NCBI RefSeq assembly: GCF_002001085.1
Contig: NZ_MUNU01000015.1
Location: 248,001 to 312,000, forward strand
From: Rhodanobacter sp. B05
GTDB lineage: Bacteria; Pseudomonadota; Gammaproteobacteria; Xanthomonadales; Rhodanobacteraceae
Reading direction: 5' to 3'
Length of the DNA stretch: 64,000 nt
Part shown: piece after piece, positions 44,186 through 53,409 of the stretch
Numbering within the stretch: the stretch's first letter is position 1
Layout: every line of letters starts with the position of its first letter
Notes under the pieces: generated by a model
What the model saw: the letters and a program-made list of their open reading frames with translations, nothing else
Told to the model about the DNA's origin: nothing
Databases searched by the model: none
Position numbers and translations under genes: made by a program

Positions 44186-45574
44186 TCAGAACGCCAACCA
44201 GGTATAGAGGTAGAGCGTATTGTTGTCGGCCGCTGTTCGACCTGCGCCGTCCACGTTGTGAACAAGCCCACTGAAGCGCGTGTAGAAGGTGTACTGGAGG
44301 CCGAAGCGGACATTGACGAAGGGCTCGGCCCAGGAGCTGGCCTGGCCGTACGGGTTCCAGTTCAATTCGAAGACACCGCCGTTGGTATCGGGGCTGCCGT
44401 TGTTGCCGTACAGCGTGACGTCACGGCTGCCGTCGTTGCTGAACGCACCGAGCGTTGCACCCCAGGTGTTCTTGTACCAGTAGCTGCCGTTGATGTTGAG
44501 GGCACGCAAGGTATTGTCCAGATTGGACGATCCTCCCGCCGCATAGGTGGCATCCAGTCGCTGGTGCTCGCCAAGGTAGAGCGCATTGACCGTGAAGAGG
44601 TGATGGCCGCCGTTCAAGAACTGATAGTTGGCATCAATGCCAAAGTCCCGAAACCTGTCTGTCGGACCGGGGGTCGCTATGGCGTCGCCGGCGGCATTGG
44701 TGCCAGGCAAGCCTCGCCGCGCGTCCAAGGCAAAGCCACCCAGTTCGAGATTTCCGTTGGGGAGGTTCCAGGTGTAGGCGACGCGCGCATAAGGCGTAAT
44801 GCCGGCCAGACGTCCATTGAAGTCGCCATTGACGATGCGCAGGAAGGACGGCGACAGCGAGCGATAGGCGCCCGCTTCGACATACAGCGCACTATCGATC
44901 TGCGCGTAGCCGTTTATACCCACCACTTGCTGCGCAAGGCCGCCCATCAAGATCGGCGCCGCAGGTGCACCGGGCGCCAGATCCGGCGCCGTATAAGGAA
45001 ATTGCCAGGCAGGCGCGGTGTTGAACACATCCGTAAGGCTCGGATTGTTGTTGAGCGACACGCCCCAGATGGTGGTATGGCCACCCGCGGTCAGCGTGCG
45101 CGCATAACGCAGGTCGGAGTTGTCCCATCCGAGCAGCCCGCCGTTCTGCGAATAGGTTGCCTGCGCAAGCGCACCGAGGTGATCTGTGAGAGGGCCTGCG
45201 AAAAAGAGCGATACCTGCTGCAGCTCGGTGTTGTCATTCGTGCCAAAGCCGCTCGCAGGTGGCGCAACCTGGGCCTTTTGCGTATGTGTGAACGACTCGA
45301 TCAGCATCAACGACAGGGGCACTTTGGCGTCATTGCCCACTTTCAGAGTGTAGCCGAGCAACTTGAACTGGCGCCCGAACGGGGTCAGCTGCGGTCCGAA
45401 GCCGCCCACGTGACAGGCTACACAGGCCTGATGCGTCTGCCTGGCAAAAGCAGGCACGGCACGGACGCGCGTCGAAAAGAAAATCAGCACCACAAGCACA
45501 CAAAGAGCGAACGCCAGCATGATGCGGCCAGTTCGGCCGAATGATTCACGAAGGGATGTGCTGTCGACGGCCAT
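44186..45574 (-). CDS. Cyc2-like fused monoheme cytochrome c and outer-membrane porin
   Basis: This 462-residue protein has a signal segment (about 18-38), then VPAFARQTHQACVACHVGGF with one c-type heme site CVACH (51-55), and the Cyc2-type continuation LTPFGRQFKLLGYTL. The remaining roughly 380 residues are Gly/Asn/aromatic-rich alternating strands with turns and end in Phe (YLYTWLAF), the mark of an outer-membrane beta-barrel. Cyc2 proteins pass electrons through the outer membrane, notably in Fe(II) oxidation. The start follows AGGGGAAG. It is divergent from a HiPIP gene. Cyc2 function is inference; another heme-porin role is possible. Confidence 0.78.
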   Translation of the reverse strand: MAVDSTSLRESFGRTGRIMLAFALCVLVVLIFFSTRVRAVPAFARQTHQACVACHVGGFGPQLTPFGRQFKLLGYTLKVGNDAKVPLSLMLIESFTHTQKAQVAPPASGFGTNDNTELQQVSLFFAGPLTDHLGALAQATYSQNGGLLGWDNSDLRYARTLTAGGHTTIWGVSLNNNPSLTDVFNTAPAWQFPYTAPDLAPGAPAAPILMGGLAQQVVGINGYAQIDSALYVEAGAYRSLSPSFLRIVNGDFNGRLAGITPYARVAYTWNLPNGNLELGGFALDARRGLPGTNAAGDAIATPGPTDRFRDFGIDANYQFLNGGHHLFTVNALYLGEHQRLDATYAAGGSSNLDNTLRALNINGSYWYKNTWGATLGAFSNDGSRDVTLYGNNGSPDTNGGVFELNWNPYGQASSWAEPFVNVRFGLQYTFYTRFSGLVHNVDGAGRTAADNNTLYLYTWLAF

Positions 45575-45682
45575 GTTCTTCCCCTATGCGTTTAAAGTTC
45601 GGTGCAATACGGCGTGTCCGGAGTGCCGGGCACGGTGTGGAAGCAGTCGCATGGAAGTCTGCCCCGACCAAAGGCGAGTCGT

Positions 45683-45696
45683 TTGATCTGGATCAA
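45683..45696. promoter_or_regulatory. FNR-like box between the cytochrome-porin and HiPIP genes
   Basis: TTGATCTGGATCAA is a perfect FNR-type palindrome in the 229-base divergent promoter region, 108 bases from each start codon. It could control both genes. A-rich CAAATAT follows at about -10 distance for the HiPIP side. Confidence 0.82.
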
Positions 45697-45803
45697 TCAA
45701 GCGCGGGTACAACGCAAATATCGTGGCCATCGAGCCCATCGCAAACGTGGGTCAGCCTCGTGCGCGCGAGCCCGGGTCAACCGAGTACTGATGGAGAACA
45801 CCC

Positions 45804-46136
45804 ATGACACATCGTGAGAAAAATCTGGAGTCCCGCCGTCAATTTCTGAAGATGGCAGTGGCCATGTCCGCAACGGCCGCCCTGGCAAGCATCGCAGGGC
45901 TTGTGCGTGCTGCCGACATGCTGCACCTGACCGATTCCGACCCCACCGCCAAGGCGCTTGGCTATGTCGAGGATGCCAGTACAACCAGGAACCCCTTGTA
46001 TAAAGCCGGGAGTACTTGCGCCAACTGTCAGTTCTACACAGGTGCAGCGGACGGCTATGGCCCCTGCCAGTTGTTCCCGGGCAAGGCCGTCAATGCGAAA
46101 GGCTGGTGCAGTTCGTATACACAGAAGAAATCCTGA
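45804..46136 (+). CDS. High-potential iron-sulfur protein (HiPIP) with Tat signal
   Basis: This 110-residue protein has a twin-arginine signal ESRRQFLKM (S10-R11-R12) and hydrophobic core to about 37. The mature part has cysteines C72, C75, C88 and C102 in CANCQFYTG, GPCQLFPG and GWCSSY, the HiPIP ligand pattern for a 4Fe-4S cluster. HiPIPs are periplasmic electron carriers, known partners of photosynthetic or iron/thiosulfate oxidation chains. Pairing with a cytochrome-porin suggests it takes or gives electrons from it. Confidence 0.92.
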   Translation: MTHREKNLESRRQFLKMAVAMSATAALASIAGLVRAADMLHLTDSDPTAKALGYVEDASTTRNPLYKAGSTCANCQFYTGAADGYGPCQLFPGKAVNAKGWCSSYTQKKS

Positions 46137-46202
46137 GACGAACCGCGTGTGACGTGCACATCGGCATGGGATGTGCACATCAACTGGGCTACAGAAGGGC
46201 GA

Positions 46203-48575
46203 TCAGCACGCGGGGCCGTGTGCCGGCCAATGCCACGAAGCTACCTCCGGCATATCCTCACCATGCTCGCTGATATAGAGCTTGTGCCGTTCCATGATTG
46301 CCCAGTACCGCTCGGTGGCCTGCTCGACATAGGCGCCGAAGCGGTGCACGCGCGTGATGGCATCCAGTGCCAGTTGGTAACGATCGAGATTGTTCAACAC
46401 CACCATGTCGAACGGCGTGGTGGTGGTACCTTCGTCCTTGTAACCACGGACATGGATGTTGTCGTGATTGCGCCGGCGATAAGCCAGCTTGTGAATCAGC
46501 GAGGGGTAGCCATGGAAGGCGAAGATCACCGGCCTGTCCGCGGTGAACAGTGCGTCGAAATCAGGGTCCGACAACCCGTGCGGATGTTCCGATTGCGGTT
46601 GCAGCACCATCAGGTCCACCACGTTGACGACGCGGATACGGATGTCCGGAATGAAGCCGCGCAATAGGGTCACGGCCGCCAGGCATTCGAGCGTCGGCAC
46701 GTCGCCCGCGCAGGCCATCACGACATCCGGGTCGCCGCCATCGTTGCTTGCCCATTCCCAGATGCCGGCGCCGGCGGCGCAGTGCTTCGCGGCGGCGTCG
46801 ATGTCCAGCCACTGCCATTCCGGCTGCTTGCCGGCCACGATCAGGTTGATGTAGTCGCGGCTGCGCAGGCAATGATCGGCCACCGACAGCAGGCAGTTGG
46901 CGTCGGGCGGCAGGTAGATGCGCACGACTTCCGACTTCTTGTTCGCGACGATATCGAGGAAGCCGGGATCCTGGTGCGACGTGCCGTTATGGTCCTGCCG
47001 CCAGACGTGCGAGGTGAGCAGGTAATTCAATGACGCCACCGGCGAGCGCCACGGAATATGGCGCGTGACCTTCAGCCACTTGGCATGCTGGTTGAACATC
47101 GAATCGATGATGTGAATGAACGCTTCATAGCAGGAAAAGAAACCATGGCGGCCGGTGAGCAGATAGCCCTCCAGCCAACCCTCGCATAGATGCTCGCTAA
47201 GAACTTCCATGACGCGGCCATCGGCGCTGAGATGGTCATCGACCGGGTCGATGTCACCCATCCATTCCTTGCCTGTGACTTCATACACCGCATCCAGTCG
47301 GTTGGACGCGGTTTCGTCCGGCCCGAACAGGCGGAAATTCCGGTTGTCCAGGTTGAGGCGCATGACTTCGCGCAGAAAGCCGCCGAGCACGCGTGTCGAC
47401 TCGGCTTCGACCGCCCCTGGCGTGTCGACCATCACGGCATGGTCGCGAAAATGCGGCATCAGCAGCGGCTTCAGCAGTTCCCCGCCATTGGCGTGAGGAT
47501 TGGAGCCCATGCGACGATGCCCGGTCGGTGCGATGGCGGCCAGTTCATGGCGGAACTGGCCGGTACCGTCGAAGAGTTCTTCCGGCTGATAACTCTTCAT
47601 CCAGGCTTCGAGCTGTGCGACGTGCTCGGGTTTGTCGAACTGCGCGATCGGCACCTGATGCGCACGCCAGGTGCCTTCGACCGGCAGTCCATCGACGGTC
47701 TTCGGTCCGGTCCAGCCTTTCGGCGTGCGGAAGATCAGCATCGGCCAACGCGGGCGCTCGATTGTTGCGTTTTTCGCGCGCGCCGTCTGCTGAATGCTCC
47801 GGATCCTGGCGAGGATCTCGTCGAGCGTGGCAGCAAGATCCTGATGAACGGCAGCCGGGTCGCTGCCTTCGACGAAAAAGGGCTCGTAGCCATAGCCGCG
47901 GAACAGGTCCAGCAGTTCCTCGCGACTGATGCGCGAGAGAATGGTTGGGTTGGCGATCTTGAAACCGTTCAGATGAAGAATCGGCAGCACCGCACCGTCG
48001 CGTGCCGGATTGAGAAACTTGTTCGAGTGCCAGCTGGTCGCCAGCGCTCCGGTTTCCGCCTCGCCGTCACCCACCACGCAGGTGACGATCAGATCCGGAT
48101 TGTCGAACGCCGCGCCGAACGCATGCGCCAGCGAGTAACCCAGTTCTCCACCTTCGTGGATCGAGCCGGGGGTATCCGGAGAAACATGGCTGGGCACGCC
48201 ATATGGCCAGGAAAATTGGCGGAACAAGCGCCGCATGCCGTCCTGGTTGCGCTCGATCGCCGGATAGCGTTCGGTGTAGGAGCCTTCCAGATAGGTCTGC
48301 GCCACCAGCCCCGGTCCGCCATGGCCCGGGCCGGTGATGAAGATCATGTTCAGGTCGTGCTGCTTGATCAGCCGGTTTGCATGCACATACAGCATGTTCA
48401 GGCCCGGCGTGGTGCCCCAGTGACCGAGCAGGCGCGGCTTGATGTGCTCGCGCTTCAGCGGCTCTTCCAGCAGCGGGTTGCCGCGCAGGTAGATCTGGCC
48501 GACGGAGAGGTAATTGGCGGCGCGCCAATAAGCGTCCATCTTCTGCAGCTGTTTGAGTGACAGTGGGTTTGGCAT
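46203..48575 (-). CDS. xfp: Xylulose-5-phosphate/fructose-6-phosphate phosphoketolase
   Basis: This 790-residue thiamine-diphosphate enzyme splits xylulose-5-P or fructose-6-P to acetyl-phosphate. It shows [50 protein letters not shown] (TPP/Mg region), [11 protein letters not shown] and [15 protein letters not shown] C-terminal motifs at family length. ATG 48575 follows GGAGG; the longer reading to 48671 crosses the promoter. It has the best -10 (TATAAG) and a perfect FNR-like box upstream. Confidence 0.95.
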   Translation of the reverse strand: MPNPLSLKQLQKMDAYWRAANYLSVGQIYLRGNPLLEEPLKREHIKPRLLGHWGTTPGLNMLYVHANRLIKQHDLNMIFITGPGHGGPGLVAQTYLEGSYTERYPAIERNQDGMRRLFRQFSWPYGVPSHVSPDTPGSIHEGGELGYSLAHAFGAAFDNPDLIVTCVVGDGEAETGALATSWHSNKFLNPARDGAVLPILHLNGFKIANPTILSRISREELLDLFRGYGYEPFFVEGSDPAAVHQDLAATLDEILARIRSIQQTARAKNATIERPRWPMLIFRTPKGWTGPKTVDGLPVEGTWRAHQVPIAQFDKPEHVAQLEAWMKSYQPEELFDGTGQFRHELAAIAPTGHRRMGSNPHANGGELLKPLLMPHFRDHAVMVDTPGAVEAESTRVLGGFLREVMRLNLDNRNFRLFGPDETASNRLDAVYEVTGKEWMGDIDPVDDHLSADGRVMEVLSEHLCEGWLEGYLLTGRHGFFSCYEAFIHIIDSMFNQHAKWLKVTRHIPWRSPVASLNYLLTSHVWRQDHNGTSHQDPGFLDIVANKKSEVVRIYLPPDANCLLSVADHCLRSRDYINLIVAGKQPEWQWLDIDAAAKHCAAGAGIWEWASNDGGDPDVVMACAGDVPTLECLAAVTLLRGFIPDIRIRVVNVVDLMVLQPQSEHPHGLSDPDFDALFTADRPVIFAFHGYPSLIHKLAYRRRNHDNIHVRGYKDEGTTTTPFDMVVLNNLDRYQLALDAITRVHRFGAYVEQATERYWAIMERHKLYISEHGEDMPEVASWHWPAHGPAC

Positions 48576-48627
48576 GGTGCCTCCGAATGGGTGGGCGGCA
48601 TGGCTACCTCCACGCGTCACCAATGGC

Positions 48628-48671
48628 CTTATATTCATGCGGACGAAAAGGGCGGGTTTGATCTGCATCAA
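48628..48671 (-). promoter_or_regulatory. FNR-like box and -10 of the phosphoketolase promoter
   Basis: TTGATCTGCATCAA (48658-48671) is a perfect FNR palindrome. On the minus strand TATAAG (48633-48628) is a good -10, placing the box centre near -43. The rest of the 289-base gap (48576-48864) holds nothing else recognisable. Confidence 0.84.
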
Positions 48672-48864
48672 GGGAATGCGGACTCATCACCCGGTTGCCG
48701 AACGGCTGATCGTCCACCTTTTCGATGGATGGAAACCATCGCTACCCGGGACGGCGGCCTGCGGCGCACCGTCTGTCAGCGCGCTTGCCGCAGTCGCCTT
48801 GATTCGCGTGCGAAGTCCCGTCAGAAGGAGCGTGCTGACCACATCCCGGTTTCGTCGAGCGAAC

Positions 48865-51420
48865 CTACGCGTTCGAAATGTCGTCATCGGAGCGCATGAA
48901 TCGCCGCTTGGCCATTTCGACCAGCAGCAGGTAAGTCGCCGTCGCCGCCGTCAGGAACCCAAAGAACGCGGGTGGCAGAAGAACAAAGCCGAGGTCGGTC
49001 GCCAGCGGCGTCATGGGAAGAAGAATGCCGATGGCAATAGCCAGCAGCACGCTAATGATCATGGCCTTGCTTGGCCGGCTTCGCAACGGATTGCGTGCGG
49101 TGCGGATAACGAACAGCACCAGCGTCTGGGTGGCGAGCGACTCGATGAACCAGCCGGTATGAAACGCCGCTTCCGATGCATGCAGCCAGTGCAGCAGGAC
49201 GTAGAAGGTAAGGAAGTCGTAGAGCGAGCTGATCGGTCCGATACCGAGCATGAAGCGCCGAATGAGGGCGACGCTCCAGCGTCGCGGTCGACGCAGTTGC
49301 GCGCTGTCCACATTGTCTGTCGGGATGGTGGTCTGCGCCATGTCGTACAGGAAATTGTTCAGCAGGATCTGGGTCGGAAGCATGGGCAGGAATGGCAGAA
49401 ACAGGGCACCCGCCGCCATGCTGAACATGTTGCCGAAGTTCGAGCTCGTGCCCATGAGCAGGTACTTCATGACATTCGTGAACGCTCTTCGCCCTTCGAT
49501 GACACCGGCATGCAGTGCCTTGAGGTCGCGGTCGCGCAGCACGATATCCGCGGCTTCCCTGGCAACGTCCACGGCGCTGGCGACGGAAATGCCGACATCA
49601 GCGGCATGCAGCGAAGGCGCATCGTTGATGCCGTCCCCAAGGAAACCGACCACGCAATTGCGTGCCTTGAGGGCAAGCACGATGCGGTGCTTCTGCGCCG
49701 GGTTGACTCTGGCGAAGATGCTGGTCCGCTCGGCCAGAATGCCGAGTGCGGTTTCGCCCAGGCTCTCGATCTCCGTACCGGTGACCACCCGGTCGACGTC
49801 GATCCCGACCTGCGCGCAGACATGGCGCGCCACGCGCTCGTTGTCGCCGGTCAGGATCTTCACCGTTACGCCGTCGTCGGCCAGCGCGTGCAGACATTCC
49901 GCCACGCCGGGTATGACGGGGTCGGAGAACAGTGCGAACCCGGCAAGCGTCAGCTCGGTTTCGTCGCCAGTGGTGTAGCGCTCCTGTGCTGGAACGTTGC
50001 GATAGGCCACGGCAAGCACGCGCAACCCCTGCTCGCCAAATGACTCGTGGGTACGCATGCAGCGCTCCATCGATGCGGCATTGATCCGACGTACAACCCC
50101 TTCCACCTCATACCGCGTGCATTGGGTGATCACCGACTCCGGCGCCCCCTTGACGATGAGCAGTCGTTCCTCGTCGTGCTCGACGACCACGGATAGCCGG
50201 CGCCGCTCGAAATCGAACGGAATCTCGTCCAGCTTGCGGTACTCGTTCACCGCGAGGGTTTGAAGGCTCAATATCGCCGTGTCGAGCGGACTGCGGATAC
50301 CGGTTTCGAACGACGCGTTCAGATAAGCCAGAAGGTGCGGTCGTTCGGACGCGTCGCCGAATGGATCCACCGTTGAAGCCAGTGACGTTTCGCCGCTGGT
50401 CAGCGTGCCGGTCTTGTCGCTCAGAAGTACCGTCATGCTGCCAAAGTCTTCAATGGCAGCGAGATGCTTCACGATGACCCGCTGGCTCGCCATGCGCATG
50501 GCCCCCCGCGCCAGGGTGACCGTGGTGATCATCGGCATGAACTCGGGCGTGAGGCCGACCGCCAGGGCCAGTGCGAACAGCAGGGTTTGCAGCGGTGGCC
50601 GATGCATGGCGATGCCGATCAGCAGCACGGCGAGCAGCAGGAACACCATCGTGTACATGATGAGCCGGGAAAAGGCGCTCAGACCGCGCTCGAATTCCGT
50701 GGGCGGCGGACGCTCGGCCAGCGCCTCGGCGACGTCACCGAAAGCGGTGTGGCGGCCGGTGGCAAAGACGAGTGCAGTCGCCGTACCGGCGACCACCGAC
50801 GTGCCGAGAAAGACCAGATGCCGCGCATCGGCGCTTCGATCCGGGCCATCTGGTTCATCGACCACTTCCTTTTCCACCGGTATCGACTCGCCAGTGAGCG
50901 CGGCTTGCAGCACATGCAAGTCGCGCGCGGTGATCAGGCGCGAATCAGCGGGCACCCGATCTCCCGCAGCCAGCCGAATCAGGTCGCCCGGCACCAGGTC
51001 ACGGCGGGGCCGTTCCTGCCAGCGGCCATCACGGCAGACGGTGGCCATGGGGGCGATCTCGTCACGCAGACGATTGGCTGCGCGCTGGGAGCGATAGCTC
51101 AGTGCGAAATTGAGGGCAACACTGAGGATCACCATGGCCGCGATAATGGTGGCGCCGACTTTATCCCCGAGGAATCCGGAGACGCCGGCCGCCAGCAACA
51201 AGATGACTACCAGTGGATTGGTGAACAGCAAGAGCAGGGCCGCAACAGGGCCGCCATGGCCGACAGGACGTGCTTCATTCGGCCCATACTGAGCCTGTCG
51301 ATTCCGAGCTTCGCGTTCTGACAGCCCTTCTGCCTGGCTTGCAGGCACACCAGGCCGCGCGTCTGCCGATCTACCGGTCAAGTTCTGCGGAGGAGGGGTG
51401 GATGTGGTGGCGTCATGCAT
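48865..51420 (-). CDS. P-type ATPase, MgtA (P3B)-like
   Basis: This 851-residue protein has the P-type motifs LTGES (about 175-179), VGLTPEFMP (membrane Pro site, about 288-296), SDKTGTLTSGETS (phospho-Asp D335), ILTGDNE and GFLGDGINDAPSL, with about ten membrane helices. GLTPEFMPMI and the overall layout fit Mg2+-importing MgtA/MgtB ATPases. ATG 51420 is used, 38 bases from the box at 51459; 51444 would put the leader inside that region. The role in a low-oxygen island is unclear; Mg2+ or ion homeostasis during energy limitation is possible. Confidence 0.88.
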   Translation of the reverse strand: MHDATTSTPPPQNLTGRSADARPGVPASQAEGLSEREARNRQAQYGPNEARPVGHGGPVAALLLLFTNPLVVILLLAAGVSGFLGDKVGATIIAAMVILSVALNFALSYRSQRAANRLRDEIAPMATVCRDGRWQERPRRDLVPGDLIRLAAGDRVPADSRLITARDLHVLQAALTGESIPVEKEVVDEPDGPDRSADARHLVFLGTSVVAGTATALVFATGRHTAFGDVAEALAERPPPTEFERGLSAFSRLIMYTMVFLLLAVLLIGIAMHRPPLQTLLFALALAVGLTPEFMPMITTVTLARGAMRMASQRVIVKHLAAIEDFGSMTVLLSDKTGTLTSGETSLASTVDPFGDASERPHLLAYLNASFETGIRSPLDTAILSLQTLAVNEYRKLDEIPFDFERRRLSVVVEHDEERLLIVKGAPESVITQCTRYEVEGVVRRINAASMERCMRTHESFGEQGLRVLAVAYRNVPAQERYTTGDETELTLAGFALFSDPVIPGVAECLHALADDGVTVKILTGDNERVARHVCAQVGIDVDRVVTGTEIESLGETALGILAERTSIFARVNPAQKHRIVLALKARNCVVGFLGDGINDAPSLHAADVGISVASAVDVAREAADIVLRDRDLKALHAGVIEGRRAFTNVMKYLLMGTSSNFGNMFSMAAGALFLPFLPMLPTQILLNNFLYDMAQTTIPTDNVDSAQLRRPRRWSVALIRRFMLGIGPISSLYDFLTFYVLLHWLHASEAAFHTGWFIESLATQTLVLFVIRTARNPLRSRPSKAMIISVLLAIAIGILLPMTPLATDLGFVLLPPAFFGFLTAATATYLLLVEMAKRRFMRSDDDISNA

Positions 51421-51722
51421 GGTGCCTGCAACGCTAAGGAACAAGCGGTGCCCGCATATTGATGCTCGTCAATGCAACCGCGATTACGCCCGGTGGGGTG
51501 CTTTCCGTTCTATCCGTCGCAACATGCCCGATAGCCCATGCGATGGCCGGCACCTTGCCGTCGGCCACGCTCGGCACCGGCGACACCGAGCCATCGGCGA
51601 GCCCTGCCGATGCCAGCGGGGCGGCGGCCGGATTGACATTGGTCAACATGGCCCCTGTGTGCGCCGTGCAATAGTCCGATCATGCATTCGCTCAATTTGC
51701 GCAACGACAGACGAAGAAAAGC
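51421..51722. promoter_or_regulatory. Divergent promoter region with two FNR-like boxes
   Basis: This gap between the ATPase and the metallo-hydrolase holds TTGATGCTCGTCAA (51459-51472, nine of ten positions) near the ATPase and TTGACATTGGTCAA (51633-51646, eight of ten, itself a perfect palindrome) near the hydrolase. A CAATAGT follows the second at -10 distance. Short readings on both strands lack ribosome sites or family similarity, so I call no gene here. Confidence 0.65.
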
Positions 51723-53114
51723 ATGATCATCTACAGCTGTCACGGGGCTGCCAAGCAGGTCACCGGCTCCTGCCACCTGATCACCTGCAACGATCGGCGC
51801 GTGCTGATCGACTGCGGCCTGTACCAGGGCAATGAAGAAACCGAACGGGCGAACGCCGAGCCGTTCGGCTTCGACCCGGCCAGCATCGATGTATTGCTGC
51901 TGACCCATGCGCATCTCGATCACTGCGGGCGGATTCCGCTGCTGGTGCGGCAGGGTTTTCGCGGCCGCATCCTCGCCACCGCCGCCACCCGTGAACTGGC
52001 GCGGGTGGTGATGCTCGATTCGGCAGGCATCCAGGAAGAGGACGCGCGCCGGGCACAACGCAGCAACCGCCAGGGCAAGTCGGTCGCACCGCCGCTGTAC
52101 ACGCTGGACGATGCCCTGCATGCACTGGATTTCTTCGGCCCCGATGTCGGTTACGACGAAACCGCGCAGGTTGCCGACGGCATCCGTGCACGTTTCCTGG
52201 ACGCCGGCCATATCCTGGGTTCGGCCTCGATCCTGCTGGACCTGGATGACGGCAAGCAGCAGCGCAGCATGCTGTTTTCCGGTGACCTGGGCAATCCGGG
52301 TCGCCCCATCCTGCGCGATCCGACGCCGGCGCCGACCGCCGACTATGTGGTGATGGAAAGTACCTATGGCGACCGTCCGCACCGCTCGGTGCCCGACTCG
52401 ATCGAGGAGATGTACCAGGCGATCCGGGACACCGTGACGCGGCGCGGCAACGTGGTGATCCCCACTTTCGCGCTGGAGCGCACCCAGGAAATTCTCTACT
52501 ACCTGCATCGCGGTATTCGCGACGGCGCAATCCCCCCGCACGTGCAGGTATTCCTGGATTCGCCGATGGCGATCTCCGCTACCGAGATCTTCCGCCGTCA
52601 CCCGGAATGCTTCGACAAGGACTTCCTGGACGAGCTGCAGCACGGTGACCCGTTCGCCATGCCCGGCCTGCACTTCACCCGCGAAACCAGCGAGTCGATG
52701 GCGATCAACAATATCGAGGGCGGCGCGATCATCCTCGCAGGCTCGGGTATGTGCAACGGCGGGCGCGTGCGCCACCACCTCAAGCACAACCTGTGGCGCG
52801 AGCGCAGCAGCGTGGTCTTCGTCGGTTATGCCGCCGAGGGCACGCTGGCGCGGCGGATCATCGATGGCGCACCGACCGTACGCGTGTTCAACGAGGAGAT
52901 CACGGTACGCGCGAAGATCTGGACAATCAACGGCTTCTCGGCCCACGCCGACCAGCCGTCACTGCTGGCATGGCTGGGCGATGCGCCACGGCGCAAGGTT
53001 TTTCTAGTGCACGGTGAATACGTCCGCGGCATGCGGGTGATGGAGGACGTGCTGACCGCGCGCGGCGTCACCTGTCAGCTGCCCGGCCTGCACGAGCCGA
53101 TCAAGATCGACTGA
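51723..53114 (+). CDS. Metallo-beta-lactamase-fold hydrolase with beta-CASP and RMMBL domains
   Basis: This 463-residue protein has THAHLDHCGRIP (HxHxDH, H62-H67), SGDLGNPGRPIL, YGDRPHRSV, the beta-CASP insertion (about 205-350) with PTFALERTQEILYYL and GSGMCNGGRVRHHLKHNL, and the RMMBL end NGFSAHADQPSLLAWLG. It belongs to the CPSF73/YSH1-like RNA-processing branch seen in bacteria, so an RNase role is likely but not proven. Homologues occur in hypoxia-type clusters with usp genes. It is the last gene of the island. Confidence 0.9.
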   Translation: MIIYSCHGAAKQVTGSCHLITCNDRRVLIDCGLYQGNEETERANAEPFGFDPASIDVLLLTHAHLDHCGRIPLLVRQGFRGRILATAATRELARVVMLDSAGIQEEDARRAQRSNRQGKSVAPPLYTLDDALHALDFFGPDVGYDETAQVADGIRARFLDAGHILGSASILLDLDDGKQQRSMLFSGDLGNPGRPILRDPTPAPTADYVVMESTYGDRPHRSVPDSIEEMYQAIRDTVTRRGNVVIPTFALERTQEILYYLHRGIRDGAIPPHVQVFLDSPMAISATEIFRRHPECFDKDFLDELQHGDPFAMPGLHFTRETSESMAINNIEGGAIILAGSGMCNGGRVRHHLKHNLWRERSSVVFVGYAAEGTLARRIIDGAPTVRVFNEEITVRAKIWTINGFSAHADQPSLLAWLGDAPRRKVFLVHGEYVRGMRVMEDVLTARGVTCQLPGLHEPIKID

Positions 53115-53185
53115 GGCTGTCATGCTGTCTTTCGGGCCGGGAAGCATCGGCTTGCAAGAATCATGATCCTCTTGCTGACTGGTCC

Positions 53186-53371
53186 GTGGCGGTGATCGAC
53201 TGGGCCGCGCGTGCAGGCTATCAGCGCTCGCTGCTGGATACGCTGGCCTCGATGCAGGCGGGGCGACTCTATGCCGAGCTTGGTTTCCTGCCGGTGGCAT
53301 CGTATTACGACAACCCGATGCCCGGCACGGCCTATCTGGCGCTCGATCTGGAGCAGCCCGCTGTGAGTTGA
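53186..53371 (+). pseudogene. 3' remnant of the GNAT acetyltransferase
   Basis: This 61-codon reading (AVIDWAARAGYQRSLLDTLA, then LYAELGFLPVASYYDNPMPG) matches the last third of the GNAT protein at 29415, with one Ala/Arg codon missing. The first 105 or so residues, including the acetyl-CoA loop, are absent. It ends properly at LDLEQPAVS, showing where the intact gene used to stop. It is the right-hand copy of the duplicated locus. Confidence 0.88.
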
Positions 53372-53409
53372 CCGATCGCTGCCCAGCCAGCGCGAAAGGC
53401 GGCGGGAGT
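53189..53409. repeat. Right direct repeat flanking the low-oxygen island
   Basis: This is the same segment as 29733-29957 in the same orientation: GNAT 3' end running into the 3' end of the convergent araC. Here araC is intact and the GNAT is truncated, the mirror of the left copy. Differences are scattered substitutions, a 3-base deletion and a changed tract after LDL. Confidence 0.85.

Larger units (their letters stand above)
30070..53188. other. Putative low-oxygen/stress genomic island
   Basis: Between the two gnat-araC copies lie about 23 kb of universal stress proteins, fermentation genes, redox proteins and regulators, eleven FNR-like boxes and several decayed genes. Housekeeping genes resume on both sides. 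No integrase, transposase or tRNA is at the edges. The content resembles the FNR-controlled low-oxygen-activated locus of Burkholderia. The boundaries are set by the repeats and are therefore approximate. Confidence 0.7.

Noticed and set aside
44258-45544. Plus-strand reading of 428 codons opposite the cytochrome-porin gene
   Set aside because: No signal, heme motif or family in this frame; the minus strand has a signal peptide, CxxCH and barrel pattern with a good ribosome site.
51459-51674. A 71-codon plus-strand reading between the ATPase and the metallo-hydrolase
   Set aside because: It would start inside an FNR-like box, has no ribosome site and no family similarity; the region reads better as a divergent promoter.
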